Shown here: positions 31,205 to 41,706 of the stretch, piece by piece
Layout of the letters: each line of letters begins with the position of its first letter
Position numbering within the stretch: the first letter of the stretch is position 1
Assembly: GCF_024029355.1 (NCBI RefSeq)
Contig: NZ_CP097117.1
Location: 558,001 to 622,000 of the forward strand
Length of the DNA stretch: 64,000 nt
From: Fructilactobacillus cliffordii
Lineage (GTDB): Bacteria > Bacillota > Bacilli > Lactobacillales > Lactobacillaceae
Reading direction: 5' to 3'
Notes under the pieces: generated by a model
Told to the model about the DNA's origin: nothing
Database searches by the model: none
What the model saw: only the letters and a program-made list of their open reading frames with translations
Made by a program: the position numbers and the translations under genes

Positions 31205-32683
31205 TTAGTGTTTGTTCTTAATCACAAAGTTGTTTTTGCGACTGTGATGTTGGTCGCCATGTTCGCGATGATCGTTACGGCGTTTGCCACGGTAGTTACT
31301 GGAACCACCCCGGCGATTATTGCGGCGATATCCACCTCCACTGTGACGACCATTCCCGCGACCACCATGACTCTTCAGCGGACGTTCGGGTGTGATGTGG
31401 ACCTTCACCTGGTCACCAGAAAGCTCATTTAACAAAGCAGCCACTAAATCAAGACCATCGTACTGGTCCAATAACTCTTGGGCTACGCCGCTAAAGCGAT
31501 TGGTATCGGTCTTTTGCACTAATTTGGCAACGTCATCCTTAGCAAACTTAAGTTGACCAGCTAAGGCTTCATCAGCTGTAGGTGGCTTCAATGGTAGCAT
31601 CCGCACCTTGGTTAACTTTTCAATTCCCCGCAAGTAACTCATTTCGCTTGGCGTCACAAACGTCACAGACGTTCCGTGATGTCCGGCTCGACCCGTCCGG
31701 CCAATCCGGTGCACGTAACTTTCTGGATCCTGTGGGATATCAAAGTTATAAACGTGGGTTACCCCAGAAACATCAATTCCCCGAGCTGCCACATCAGTAG
31801 CGACCAAGTAGTTAATTTGATCACGTTTAAATTCATTCATGATCTGGGTCCGTCGATTTTGGGTTAAATCTCCGTGTAAACCAGCGGCCTGGTACCCACG
31901 GGCAATCAGGCCCTTAGCCACTTCATCCACCCGCCGTTTGGTCCGACAGAAGATGATGGTAACTTTCGGTTGGTTTACATCAAATAACCGGGTCATCGTA
32001 TCAAACTTCTCATTATCACGAACTTTTACGTAATACTGATCTACTAAGTCGGTTGTCAGTTCTTTAGCCTTAACCTTAACCTGCTTGGGGTCAGTCATGA
32101 ACTGGACTCCAACCCGTTTAATCGGAGCGGGCATCGTAGCTGAGAATAACATTGTTTGTCGATCCTCAGGGGTTTGTTTGATAATCTTTTCGATGTCTTC
32201 TAAGAAACCCATGTTTAACATTTCGTCGGCTTCATCGAGAACCAGGAAACGCACATGGTCTAACTTCAGCGTGCGGCGTTGGATGTGATCCAACAACCGG
32301 CCGGGAGTTCCCACGATAATCTGGGGTTTCTTCTTTAAGTCATAAATTTGTTTCCGGATGTCAGAACCACCGTACACTACTTGGGCGCGGGCTCCTTCTC
32401 CTTTCCCCAGCTTTTGAATCTCACGTTGGGTCTGAATGGCTAATTCCCGGGTGGGAGAAATTACTAGCGCCTGCACGTCCGGATTGTTAACGTCAATCCC
32501 CTGCAAAATGGGCAGAGCAAAAGCCGCCGTTTTTCCGGTTCCCGTTTGGGCTTGTCCAATCACATCTTCCCCATTTAAAGTTAAGGGAATCGTTTGGGCC
32601 TGAATGGCAGTTGGTTCCGTGTACCCGTTGGCTGCCACTGCTTCTAATAGGCTAGCTGTTAATCCTAATTCTTGAAAATTCAA
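31205..32683 (-). CDS. cshA: DEAD-box RNA helicase (CshA type)
   Basis: ATP-dependent RNA helicase active in ribosome assembly and mRNA decay. About 492 residues. Order: Q motif (FQELGLTASLLEAVAANGYTEPTAIQ), Walker A AQTGTGKT, PTRELAIQ, DEAD box VLDEADEML, SAT (FSATMP), then the second RecA domain with HGDLTQNRR and HRIGRTGRAGH. The last 50 residues form a basic tail rich in Gly, Arg, His and Asn that probably binds RNA. I place the start at a TTG (32683) because AGGAGG lies 7 nt before it and the protein then begins MNFQELGL, like its relatives; an ATG at 32707 lies before that ribosome site. Confidence 0.92.
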   Translation of the reverse strand: MNFQELGLTASLLEAVAANGYTEPTAIQAQTIPLTLNGEDVIGQAQTGTGKTAAFALPILQGIDVNNPDVQALVISPTRELAIQTQREIQKLGKGEGARAQVVYGGSDIRKQIYDLKKKPQIIVGTPGRLLDHIQRRTLKLDHVRFLVLDEADEMLNMGFLEDIEKIIKQTPEDRQTMLFSATMPAPIKRVGVQFMTDPKQVKVKAKELTTDLVDQYYVKVRDNEKFDTMTRLFDVNQPKVTIIFCRTKRRVDEVAKGLIARGYQAAGLHGDLTQNRRTQIMNEFKRDQINYLVATDVAARGIDVSGVTHVYNFDIPQDPESYVHRIGRTGRAGHHGTSVTFVTPSEMSYLRGIEKLTKVRMLPLKPPTADEALAGQLKFAKDDVAKLVQKTDTNRFSGVAQELLDQYDGLDLVAALLNELSGDQVKVHITPERPLKSHGGRGNGRHSGGGYRRNNRRGGSSNYRGKRRNDHREHGDQHHSRKNNFVIKNKH

Positions 32684-32863
32684 ATGTGTTCCTCCTACTT
32701 GAAACATCAGTGTAAATTCAATTCCGTTCTTGAAAAAAATCCGTTTTTCGCGTTTCGATCGGAATCTGATTTACTAGTTATATGCTAATAATACCGATTA
32801 ATCGTGCTTAATTTTAAAAAAAACAACTTCTCCAGCATACAACAAAAGTCAAATTTAATCAAA

Positions 32864-34255
32864 CTATTCGTTATCGGAACTTGTTAAAGTAGTGAGGATT
32901 TTTTCTAAGTGCATTCCGTGACTGGCCTTTAAGAGAACCTCGTCTCCGGGAGCAATGTGCTGACGTAAATCCTGCGCTAATTCTGGCAGTTGATCTGCAG
33001 AATAGTGAAATAGCGTCTGTTCCGGTTGGTAGCGCTTCATGAGCGCCGTAAATAAGGCGGTCATTTGAGTTCCAACTAGAAAGACCAACTCAATTGCTTG
33101 GGAATCAAATGCATCTGCCAAACCGGCGTGCATTTGTTCAGCATGGTCCCCTAGTTCCAACATATCTCCTAACACCACGATTCGTTTTCCGGTTAATTCA
33201 GTGTTAGAAAAGGCCTGTAAAACAGCTCGGACCGCGGTAGGGTTGGAATTGTAAACATCACTTAGAATTAATTCACCCTGGTTTCCCTTCACCCATTCTG
33301 CTCGGTTAGCAGTTAAATTCGGATGTGCTAAGCCACTGCGCAAATTAGCGGGCGTCACCTTGAGCAACTCCCCCACACTTAGCGCGGCTAAGGCGTTGTT
33401 CACGTTGTAATCACCGATGAGCGGAATCGTAAATTCAAAGTCTTGCCACCGGTTAGTTTGAAACCGTGTCTCCCGATCACTTTCCTCGATCTGGGTCGGA
33501 TAAATATCGTTGGTTCCCTGCCGACCAAAGCTAAAGCGGCGCAAATCTTTATCCAACGGATGGTCAGCTAATAAAGGTTCATCGCCGTCGTACACAAACA
33601 CCCCGTCGTCAGTCAAGCCATCCGTAATTTCTAACTTGGCTTCTGCAATCCTAGCACGGGTTCCAAAGAACTCAATGTGAGCTTCGCCAATCATCGTAAT
33701 GACCGCGATGTCAGGATTAACCAACTCACTCAATCGATGCAATTGTCCTGGCCGATCCATTCCCATTTCGACCACCAAGACCTCGGTGTTTGAATTCATC
33801 GATAAAATGGTGATGGGCACGCCAATTTCGTTATTAAAGTTATCTTGGGTTTTGGTCACGTTAAAAGTGGTTTGCACCACTCCCGCAATCAAGTCCTTCG
33901 TGGTGGTTTTCCCGTTGCTACCAGTTACCGCCACCACTTTCGGATTGATTTTGGCTAGGTAGTATTTGGCTAGACGTTGTAAGGAGGCCAGTGGATTCGC
34001 CACAATGATGACTGGAAAATCGACTGGTGCATCCGCAACACGTTCATCGGCCCATAAGGCTGCTACTGCGCCATGGTCAATGGCACTTTCTATGTAATCA
34101 TGACCGTCCCGTTCTCCTTCTAGCGGAACAAACAAAGCGCCTGGTTTTAACGCCCGACTATCAAACGCTACAGAAGTAACTTCAAGTGAAGTCGCTGTTA
34201 CTGGTTGTAATTTTCCTTCAACCGCCCGAGCAATTTCATCTAGTCTCATTTTCAT
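32864..34255 (-). CDS. murF: UDP-MurNAc-tripeptide--D-Ala-D-Ala ligase
   Basis: Adds the D-Ala-D-Ala dipeptide to the UDP-MurNAc-tripeptide, the last cytoplasmic step of the stem peptide. The 463-residue product has the Mur ligase layout: N-terminal UDP-binding domain, central ATPase with VAVTGSNGKTTTKDLI, DNFNNEIGVPITIL and MGMDRPGQLHRL, and a C-terminal domain with VYNSNPTAVRAVLQAF. AGGAG precedes the ATG. It lies upstream of cshA, an arrangement common in lactobacilli, and 158 bp separate them without an evident terminator. Confidence 0.96.
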   Translation of the reverse strand: MKMRLDEIARAVEGKLQPVTATSLEVTSVAFDSRALKPGALFVPLEGERDGHDYIESAIDHGAVAALWADERVADAPVDFPVIIVANPLASLQRLAKYYLAKINPKVVAVTGSNGKTTTKDLIAGVVQTTFNVTKTQDNFNNEIGVPITILSMNSNTEVLVVEMGMDRPGQLHRLSELVNPDIAVITMIGEAHIEFFGTRARIAEAKLEITDGLTDDGVFVYDGDEPLLADHPLDKDLRRFSFGRQGTNDIYPTQIEESDRETRFQTNRWQDFEFTIPLIGDYNVNNALAALSVGELLKVTPANLRSGLAHPNLTANRAEWVKGNQGELILSDVYNSNPTAVRAVLQAFSNTELTGKRIVVLGDMLELGDHAEQMHAGLADAFDSQAIELVFLVGTQMTALFTALMKRYQPEQTLFHYSADQLPELAQDLRQHIAPGDEVLLKASHGMHLEKILTTLTSSDNE

Positions 34256-34308
34256 AAATTAATACTCCTAATGGGTACAAAATCAATGCATCAACTACAA
34301 TTCTTCTC

Positions 34309-34317
34309 ATTATAACA
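34309..34317 (-). promoter_or_regulatory. Extended -10 promoter of murF
   Basis: Minus-strand TGTTATAAT is an exact extended -10 (TGNTATAAT), 53 bp before the murF start. No good -35 accompanies it. Confidence 0.6.
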
Positions 34318-34343
34318 TTAATGACACAAAACCGGATTCACTC

Positions 34344-35141
34344 CTAGACGAAGTCGTTTAAGTCGGTTCCCTCGGGTTGTTGATCAATGGCAATCGTCCA
34401 CTTGTTGCTCATCGTGTTGTAAGTCAACGTGCCACCCGGTCGTGTCTCCGCCTTGAGTTGCGCCTCACTACTCCAGATTACCTTTTCTGGTTCTGTTTTC
34501 TTCAAGAAAATCGGTACCTCAAACTTCCGATGGTGTTCTTTCGTGAGGTCAAAGGCTAAAATCATGCCTCGGCGACTCAGATGGAGTAATTGATCCAAAA
34601 TCGATTGATTTAGGTCTTTAATTGGTAACGGGCGGGCAAAGATCCGCTTTGAATTCCGGAATTCCCGCAGGTGACGCTTAATGCTTAAGGCCAGGATGTG
34701 ATCTTGTTCGGCAAAGTCTAAAAAGTAAATTCGTTTAAATCCATTGTTACCACCAACATAGACAATTTGATTACGTAGTTTACCTAAAAAAGGCGTGCGT
34801 CGGTAAGTGGGAATCCCCATATGACCAAGATACAGCAGATCAGCAATTTCACCATCCGTTAATGAGTCAATTCCGTCTTCGGTTTGATAGTTAATCCACT
34901 TGTTATTATTCTCTAGACCTTGTTCCCCCAGAATGTACTCACGCACCTGATTACGTCCTACTACTAATGGGAACTTAGCGTGTGAGTTGTACCGATTAGA
35001 CCGTTCAAAATCATCGTTTAACAACAAAATACTGTGTGGAATTTCACTAACTCCATTAATAAAGTCGGCAGCTGTAATGCCCCAGGCCACGCCGAAACGT
35101 TCGGTGACACTCACGCGTAGATAAATGAGATTGTTTAGCAT
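34344..35141 (-). CDS. Protein of unknown function
   Basis: A 265-residue soluble protein that I do not recognise. There is no signal peptide, membrane span or cysteine motif. It begins MLNNLIYLRVSVTERFGVAWG and has a mix of strands and charged helices, with a basic stretch SIKRHLREFRNSKRIFARPLP near the middle and an acidic end. The start at 35141 has GAGGGGTGA upstream. It is a single gene, divergent from the phosphatase-MFS pair and followed by murF, which has its own promoter. The reading frame and codon use look like the neighbours, so it is a genuine gene. Confidence 0.75.
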   Translation of the reverse strand: MLNNLIYLRVSVTERFGVAWGITAADFINGVSEIPHSILLLNDDFERSNRYNSHAKFPLVVGRNQVREYILGEQGLENNNKWINYQTEDGIDSLTDGEIADLLYLGHMGIPTYRRTPFLGKLRNQIVYVGGNNGFKRIYFLDFAEQDHILALSIKRHLREFRNSKRIFARPLPIKDLNQSILDQLLHLSRRGMILAFDLTKEHHRKFEVPIFLKKTEPEKVIWSSEAQLKAETRPGGTLTYNTMSNKWTIAIDQQPEGTDLNDFV

Positions 35142-35271
35142 GTGCTCACCCCTCAATAATTCAATCGTCTCCAATTATACGCCCTCGCAGCCTAGAAAAA
35201 ACAGGAATTGATGGATTTCTTCTCAATTTACCTCTCAAATAATCAAAACAATGCCGTTTTCAAGTTTAATT

Positions 35272-35280
35272 TGCTATCAT
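35272..35280 (+). promoter_or_regulatory. Extended -10 promoter of the phosphatase-MFS operon
   Basis: TGCTATCAT is an extended -10 element 40 bp before the phosphatase start on the plus strand. The -35 region is not convincing. Confidence 0.55.
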
Positions 35281-35319
35281 GGTTATTACGAAGCATTTTT
35301 TAGATTGGAGTGAATTAAC

Positions 35320-35811
35320 GTGAAACCAACTAACGTTTTATTCGTTTGTTTGGGTAACATTTGCCGCTCACCAATGGCGGAATCCATGTTTAAACAGTTA
35401 ACCGCAGAAGCAGGTGTCGCAGATCAATACGTCATTTCGTCGGCAGCAACTAGTGATGAAGAAGCAGGAAATCCACCCCATCCAGGGGCACTCCAGACGC
35501 TTAAAAAACACGGCTTGGACGCAAGTAATCATCGTTCGCATCCCCTAACGCCGACAGATTTAGAAGCCGCTGATTACATCATTACTATGGACACAACCAA
35601 CCTTGTGGACGTCCGAGAACGGTTATCAAAAGCAGAGCAAGCAAAAGCCCACCTCTGCATGGACGTGGTTCCGGGACAAGACGGGATTAGCATTGCTGAT
35701 CCCTGGTACACTCATAAGTTTGAAACTACCTACGACATGCTAACCGAGTCCCTGCCCCTCTGGCTAGACCAGATGCAACAAACACGACGGGAGGCGAGCC
35801 CCCATGAGTGA
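35320..35811 (+). CDS. Low-molecular-weight protein-tyrosine phosphatase
   Basis: A 163-residue cytoplasmic phosphatase. The P-loop CLGNICRS (Cys10 to Arg16) is the catalytic C(X)5R(S/T) motif at the very N-terminus, and the general-acid Asp lies in IADPWY near residue 128, as in the family. Targets may be phosphotyrosine proteins of capsule or stress control, but none can be inferred here. It overlaps the downstream MFS gene by 8 nt (ATGAGTGA), so both are made from one transcript. Confidence 0.93.
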   Translation: MKPTNVLFVCLGNICRSPMAESMFKQLTAEAGVADQYVISSAATSDEEAGNPPHPGALQTLKKHGLDASNHRSHPLTPTDLEAADYIITMDTTNLVDVRERLSKAEQAKAHLCMDVVPGQDGISIADPWYTHKFETTYDMLTESLPLWLDQMQQTRREASPHE

Positions 35812-37048
35812 GACAGAACAGTCTGCCGATAGCGAAGCCCCCTTTACGGTGCCTAAAAAGATTTGGCACCGCAACTTAATCGCCCTCTGGGTGGGTCTCT
35901 TTTTAACCAGTATGGGTTTCAGTGAGTTAATGCCCTTTCTTTCCTTATACATTGAAACTCTGGGGAATTACACCCACAGTGAACTAAGCCTATACAGTGG
36001 ACTCGCCTTTTCGGCGTCCTTCATTGTGGCAGCGGTCGTATCCCCGCTTTGGGGCAGTTTAGCCGATCGGTACGGCCGACGGCTAATGCTGTTGCGAGCT
36101 TCACTCGGAATGGCCATCTGTGTGCTGTTGATGGGATTTGCCACCAACGTTTGGATGATTATCGGACTGCGGTTCATTCAGGGAATCTTTTCGGGGTACA
36201 TGCCCAATTCCAACGCATTGTTAGCCATTCAGGTTCCCAAAAAGGAAAGCGGAAAGGCGCTTGGAATCCTCTCCACTGGTGGTGTTTCTGGTGCATTATT
36301 TGGTCCCTTTCTGGGCGGGATTTTAGCCTCCGTTTTCAGTTATCGAGTCACCTTTTTCATCACGGGCAGTTTGATGCTAGTCGTTTTCTTTGTCACTTTG
36401 TTCTTTGTCAAGGAAAAGTTTCAACCCGTCGCCAAGGAAGACAACTTACACACTAAAGAAGTCATTCACGTCCTTCCCCACCCCAAGTTAATCTTTGGAA
36501 TGTTTGTGACGACGATGATCATTCAGGCTTCCAACAACTCGATTTCTCCAATTCTCTCTTTGTACGTCAAACAGATTATGCACGGGAGCCCCACGGTAAC
36601 TTTCTTTAGTGGAGTGGTTGCTGCAGTGCCCGGAATTTCCACCCTCGTGGCTGCTCCCCGCCTTGGGGCCATCGGAGATCGAATTGGCTCTGAAAAAATC
36701 ATGATTTTTGGCTTTATTCTAGCCATCTTCCTCTACGTTCCAATGGCATTTGTGACGAACGTCTGGGAGCTGATGATCCTTCGCTTTCTGTTAGGCGTCT
36801 CTAACGCCTGTATGCTACCGGCGGTGCAAGCCATCATTGCCAAGAATACGCCGGCGCAGGTTACCGGCCGGATCTTCAGTTGGAACCAGTCCTTTCAGGC
36901 GGTTGGAAACTTTAGCGGACCGATGATTGGTTCGGTCGTTTCCTCAATCTTTGGTTACTCTGGAGTGTTCATCTCCACCTCGATCCTGGTGTTCTTAAAC
37001 CTGTGTCTGGTTCTCAATGATACGAAAACCATCCGCCAGGCTCATTAA
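35804..37048 (+). CDS. MFS efflux transporter
   Basis: A 414-residue major facilitator with 12 predicted spans. The motif-A loop between spans 2 and 3 reads GSLADRYGRRLMLLRA, and its repeat in the second half reads PRLGAIGDRIGSEKIMI. The motif-C-type stretch GGVSGALFGPFLGGILASV in span 5 points to drug-type antiporters of the 12- or 14-span families. The substrate is unknown. Translation starts inside the end of the phosphatase gene. Confidence 0.88.
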   Translation: MSETEQSADSEAPFTVPKKIWHRNLIALWVGLFLTSMGFSELMPFLSLYIETLGNYTHSELSLYSGLAFSASFIVAAVVSPLWGSLADRYGRRLMLLRASLGMAICVLLMGFATNVWMIIGLRFIQGIFSGYMPNSNALLAIQVPKKESGKALGILSTGGVSGALFGPFLGGILASVFSYRVTFFITGSLMLVVFFVTLFFVKEKFQPVAKEDNLHTKEVIHVLPHPKLIFGMFVTTMIIQASNNSISPILSLYVKQIMHGSPTVTFFSGVVAAVPGISTLVAAPRLGAIGDRIGSEKIMIFGFILAIFLYVPMAFVTNVWELMILRFLLGVSNACMLPAVQAIIAKNTPAQVTGRIFSWNQSFQAVGNFSGPMIGSVVSSIFGYSGVFISTSILVFLNLCLVLNDTKTIRQAH

Positions 37049-37066
37049 ACGTAATTAATATTAAAC

Positions 37067-37101
37067 AAAAAAGCTTCTTCCAAAATGGAAGAAGCTTTTT
37101 T
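37067..37101 (+). terminator. Bidirectional terminator between the MFS gene and rpmE2
   Basis: AAAAAAGCTTCTTCC and GGAAGAAGCTTTTTT are perfect complements around AAAAT. It serves the plus-strand MFS gene and the minus-strand rpmE2. Confidence 0.92.
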
Positions 37102-37113
37102 CGTGGTTGTACC

Positions 37114-37359
37114 TTAGTTGGCAAAACCATATTTTTTGTTGAAACGATCCACAGCTCCATCGGCTTGAGCAGTCTTTTGCTTCCCAGTGTAGAATGGGTG
37201 GGAATCAGAAGAAACTTCAACCCGGATCAATGGGTAAGTCTTACCATCAATGTCAATCGTTTGATCTGAAGTAGCGGTTGAGCCCGTAATAAACTTGAAG
37301 CCCGTACCTGAATCTTGGAAGACTACTTCATGAAAATCTGGATGAATTCCTTTTTTCAT
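37114..37359 (-). CDS. rpmE2: Ribosomal protein L31 type B
   Basis: An 81-residue large-subunit protein. It begins [20 protein letters not shown] and contains [13 protein letters not shown], the usual L31 signature. It has no cysteines, so it is the zinc-free form that replaces zinc-bound L31 in many Gram-positives. AAAGGAGCGAG precedes the ATG. It is the last gene before a shared terminator, 103 bp downstream of murA. Confidence 0.97.
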   Translation of the reverse strand: MKKGIHPDFHEVVFQDSGTGFKFITGSTATSDQTIDIDGKTYPLIRVEVSSDSHPFYTGKQKTAQADGAVDRFNKKYGFAN

Positions 37360-37462
37360 AATAATCTCGCTCCTTTGCCCTGAATTTATAAAACCCAGAG
37401 ATTGATTTCAAAATTCTCAACTTTTGTAGTGTATCACTAATCTAATTTACGTGCAACCGCGC

Positions 37463-38734
37463 CTAATCAAGCTGGGTAATCAGTTCGACGTCCGCATGCA
37501 AGTCAGTTAATTTCCGTTCAATGTTATCGTATCCGCGTAAAATATTATCGCTTTCTTCCACGATGGTTTCCCCATCAGCCATTAACCCGGCGATCATCAG
37601 CGCCGCTCCGGCTCGAATTTCTCCGGCGGCAACAACTGCTCCGTGTAACTCAGGGGTGGGATGCACAATAATCTGATTGCAATCATTAACGCTAATCCGC
37701 GCCCCTAACTTTTGTAGTTGAGCGATGTGCTTTTGCCGTTGGGGATAAATCGTATCAGTAATGATACTCTCACTCTGAGCAGTCAGTAACAACGGAGTTA
37801 ACGGTTGTTGCCAATCCGTTGCAAAATTAGGGAACGGTGCCGTGGTCACGTTCACGCCCCGGAGTTCCCCCGATTTTTGCACATAAATGGCATTGTCATT
37901 GATCGATAGATCCACGCCCATTTCCCGCAGTTTTGCAATAAACGGTTGCAGGTGCTCTGGAACCACATTTTTAATCAGAATGCCATCCCCAACCGCTGCT
38001 GCTAGCGAAAGGTAGGTTCCCGCTTCAATCCGATCCGGAATCACAGTGTGAATCTGTTGTTGGTGAAGATGATCCACTCCTTCAATTCGAATTACATCCG
38101 TTCCGGCTCCAGAAATGTGCGCCCCCATTTCGTTTAGAAACGCAACTAAGTCAACAATTTCTGGTTCCCGGGCCACATTATGAATCGTGGTAACCCCACG
38201 TGCCCGCGTTGCCGCCAAAATAGCGTTAATGGTGGCTCCGACAGAAACCATTTCAAAGAAGATGGGTGCTCCGACGAGGCCATTTTCGGTGGCATCAATG
38301 TATACGGTGTCCCCGTTTTCGGTTACGTGGGCTCCCAGTGCCTCAAAAGCCCGAATGTGTTGGTCAATCGGCCGGGGTCCGATGTTATCGCCCCCGGGGA
38401 AACTCACCACGGCCCGATGAAACTTGCCTAACAGCGCCCCCATAAAGTAGTACGACGCCCGTAATTTTTTAATTGCTTTACTGGGTAAGTGACCAGTTTT
38501 AATTTCAGTAGGATCGATTTGTAACACGCCATCCGCAAAATAGGATGAAACGTTCATTGATTGGAGAATTAACATTAGATTATGAACATCAAGAATGTCT
38601 GGGACCATGTCTAATTTAACCGGGTTGTCGGCGAGGACAGCCGCTGGAATCAGCGCGACAACGCTGTTCTTAGCTCCGCCAATCGTTACTTCCCCGTGTA
38701 AGGAATGACCCCCATGGATTTTCATAATACTCAT
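37463..38734 (-). CDS. murA: UDP-N-acetylglucosamine 1-carboxyvinyltransferase with Asp at the fosfomycin site
   Basis: Transfers enolpyruvate from PEP to UDP-GlcNAc, the first committed step of peptidoglycan synthesis. It has 423 residues in the inside-out alpha/beta barrel family, with the catalytic Lys in GGAKNS (K22) and Arg/Asp-rich PEP site segments. The flexible loop, which normally reads PGGCxIGxRP with the Cys alkylated by fosfomycin, reads PGGDNIGPRP, so position 116 is Asp. MurA enzymes with Asp here (Mycobacterium, Chlamydia) are active and fosfomycin-insensitive. Many Firmicutes carry two murA genes; whether a second exists cannot be seen. It lies 99 bp after pyrG on the same strand. 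Confidence 0.95.
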   Translation of the reverse strand: MSIMKIHGGHSLHGEVTIGGAKNSVVALIPAAVLADNPVKLDMVPDILDVHNLMLILQSMNVSSYFADGVLQIDPTEIKTGHLPSKAIKKLRASYYFMGALLGKFHRAVVSFPGGDNIGPRPIDQHIRAFEALGAHVTENGDTVYIDATENGLVGAPIFFEMVSVGATINAILAATRARGVTTIHNVAREPEIVDLVAFLNEMGAHISGAGTDVIRIEGVDHLHQQQIHTVIPDRIEAGTYLSLAAAVGDGILIKNVVPEHLQPFIAKLREMGVDLSINDNAIYVQKSGELRGVNVTTAPFPNFATDWQQPLTPLLLTAQSESIITDTIYPQRQKHIAQLQKLGARISVNDCNQIIVHPTPELHGAVVAAGEIRAGAALMIAGLMADGETIVEESDNILRGYDNIERKLTDLHADVELITQLD

Positions 38735-38833
38735 TGTCTTTAATCCTCACTATCTTACTTGATCGTCACGTCTTCAATCATAAGTAAAACCAGCGTGGAT
38801 TACAACACATTCCCCAAATTGAAGGCAAAAATT

Positions 38834-40474
<1,641 letters not shown>

Positions 40475-40493
40475 TCAAAAGTGCAAGAAACAA

Positions 40494-40532
40494 TAAAAAA
40501 AGCTCCCCATACATAGCCAGTAGGGGAGCTTT
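40494..40532 (-). terminator. pyrG leader attenuator
   Basis: On the minus strand AAAGCTCCCC pairs with GGGGAGCTTT around a 14-nt loop and is followed by T7, 50 nt before pyrG. The first arm contains CTCCCC, which a 5' poly-G tract could bind to block the terminator. It also ends any transcript coming from rpoE. Confidence 0.88.
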
Positions 40533-40562
40533 GGATTCGAATGCTTTACAATTTGTAAAGTG

Positions 40563-40601
40563 CCCAAGAATGATGATAATAAAAAAATTGTACGCCGTCA
40601 A
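40563..40601 (-). promoter_or_regulatory. pyrG promoter with GGG start
   Basis: Minus-strand TTGACG (40596-40601), 17-bp spacer, TATCAT (40573-40578), then seven bases and GGGCAC with the predicted first base at 40565. Initiation at GGGC is the layout of Bacillus pyrG, where low CTP lets polymerase slip and add extra Gs. Confidence 0.85.
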
Positions 40602-40612
40602 GTTTAATCTTC

Positions 40613-41176
40613 TTAATCGTCGTCCTCGTCTTCGTCGTCATCCTCATCATCTTGAAGTTCTACGTCGTCAATGTCGTCATGAACTTCTTCATCTTCTGGA
40701 TCATCGTTGTCGTAATCAATGTCATCATCGTCAACGCTGTCATCGTCATCATCGTCGTAATCAACCACGTCATCATCGTCTTCTGGATCATCATTTTCGT
40801 AGTCAATCACGTCGTCGTCATCGGATGCATCAGCCAAGAAGGCGTTAATTTTGTGCCGTTTTTTGGTCTTCGGTTGGTCATCACCTTCACTGGCCGTGGC
40901 TTCGTCCACGGATTCATAAGGATACCACGTCCGCAATCCCCACACGTTGTTTCCCAGGGAGATAAAACTACCGTCGACGTTTAAGTCCGTATAAAATTGC
41001 ACGAGCTTGTCCTTAATTTCATCATCGCTAAAGCCCGTGTATTCTTGAATAGCATTTACTAAATCAGGAAACTGAATGGTTTTACCCCGATCGGCCAAAA
41101 TGGCATGGGCAACTTCAATCATTGATAGTTCATTTTTGTTGGTTTCATCGAGCTTTTTTAGTTCCAAATTAGACAC
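40613..41176 (-). CDS. rpoE: RNA polymerase delta subunit
   Basis: A Gram-positive-specific polymerase subunit that increases promoter selectivity and recycling. The 187-residue product has a folded HARE-HTH N-terminal domain (about 1-95, with EVAHAILADRGKTIQFPDLVNAI and GNNVWGLRTWYPY), a short basic linker KTKKRHK, and an Asp/Glu tail of about 70 residues. The tail repeats the unit DYxNDDPED twice. The matching DNA is a GAT/GTC-type low-complexity tract at about 40613-40830. The start is GTG at 41176. The pyrG promoter begins 12 bp after its stop. Confidence 0.95.
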   Translation of the reverse strand: MSNLELKKLDETNKNELSMIEVAHAILADRGKTIQFPDLVNAIQEYTGFSDDEIKDKLVQFYTDLNVDGSFISLGNNVWGLRTWYPYESVDEATASEGDDQPKTKKRHKINAFLADASDDDDVIDYENDDPEDDDDVVDYDDDDDDSVDDDDIDYDNDDPEDEEVHDDIDDVELQDDEDDDEDEDDD

Positions 41177-41215
41177 ACGCCTTTCTAGTTTACCGTTACA
41201 CTTAATAATACTAAC

Positions 41216-41647
41216 TTATCGGTAAAATTGCAATCGAATCTGGTGGTTCCCAACCTCTTCGTCGTCCGTAAAAATCCGGTAATCTGCGCTCACGGTTCCA
41301 CGCAACTCAGCTAAATCAAATTCAGTTTCCACGGCAGTGGCTTCGGCAGCGATCTGTAACTTACCGTAGGGAGTCACGTCAACATTTTGCGTCCGTTGCC
41401 CGGCAATCAACTGTAACGTTAACTGGCTTTCTCCGCGGCGACTAATCCGTAGTGAATTAGACCCATCAATTTTATAGGTTACTGGAACCGCTTCCTCGTT
41501 ATCCTCATTAAAGCGCAGATAAACCGTGGTGCCAAGTTGGACCAGCTGACCTACGGCGCTAAACCGATAATGCTCTTCTTCTCCTGCTTGATGTAAGATG
41601 GTTTCTCCCTCAATGTGAACGGGTTGACTTGGTAATTTATGGGGCAT
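41216..41647 (-). CDS. DUF1934 beta-barrel protein (YwiB family)
   Basis: A 143-residue cytoplasmic protein made mainly of beta strands, with many alternating hydrophobic residues (YRFSAVGQLVQLGTTVYLRF, YKIDGSNSLRISRRGESQL), matching the calycin-like YwiB/DUF1934 family. It lies just upstream of rpoE, where the family is normally found. No biochemical role is known to me. The ATG at 41647 is preceded by AAGGAAGG. Confidence 0.8.
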   Translation of the reverse strand: MPHKLPSQPVHIEGETILHQAGEEEHYRFSAVGQLVQLGTTVYLRFNEDNEEAVPVTYKIDGSNSLRISRRGESQLTLQLIAGQRTQNVDVTPYGKLQIAAEATAVETEFDLAELRGTVSADYRIFTDDEEVGNHQIRLQFYR

Positions 41648-41706
41648 CAGCACCCTTCCTTTCTCTCTTTTTAATGGTTAATAATTAGACACAATCACAT
41701 TCGCCT

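Noticed and set aside
40613..40860. Repeated GTC/ATC-type units that look like a short tandem array
   Set aside because: They encode the Asp/Glu tail of the delta subunit; no regular spacer-repeat pattern exists, so it is not a CRISPR array. The plus-strand frames here are shadows.
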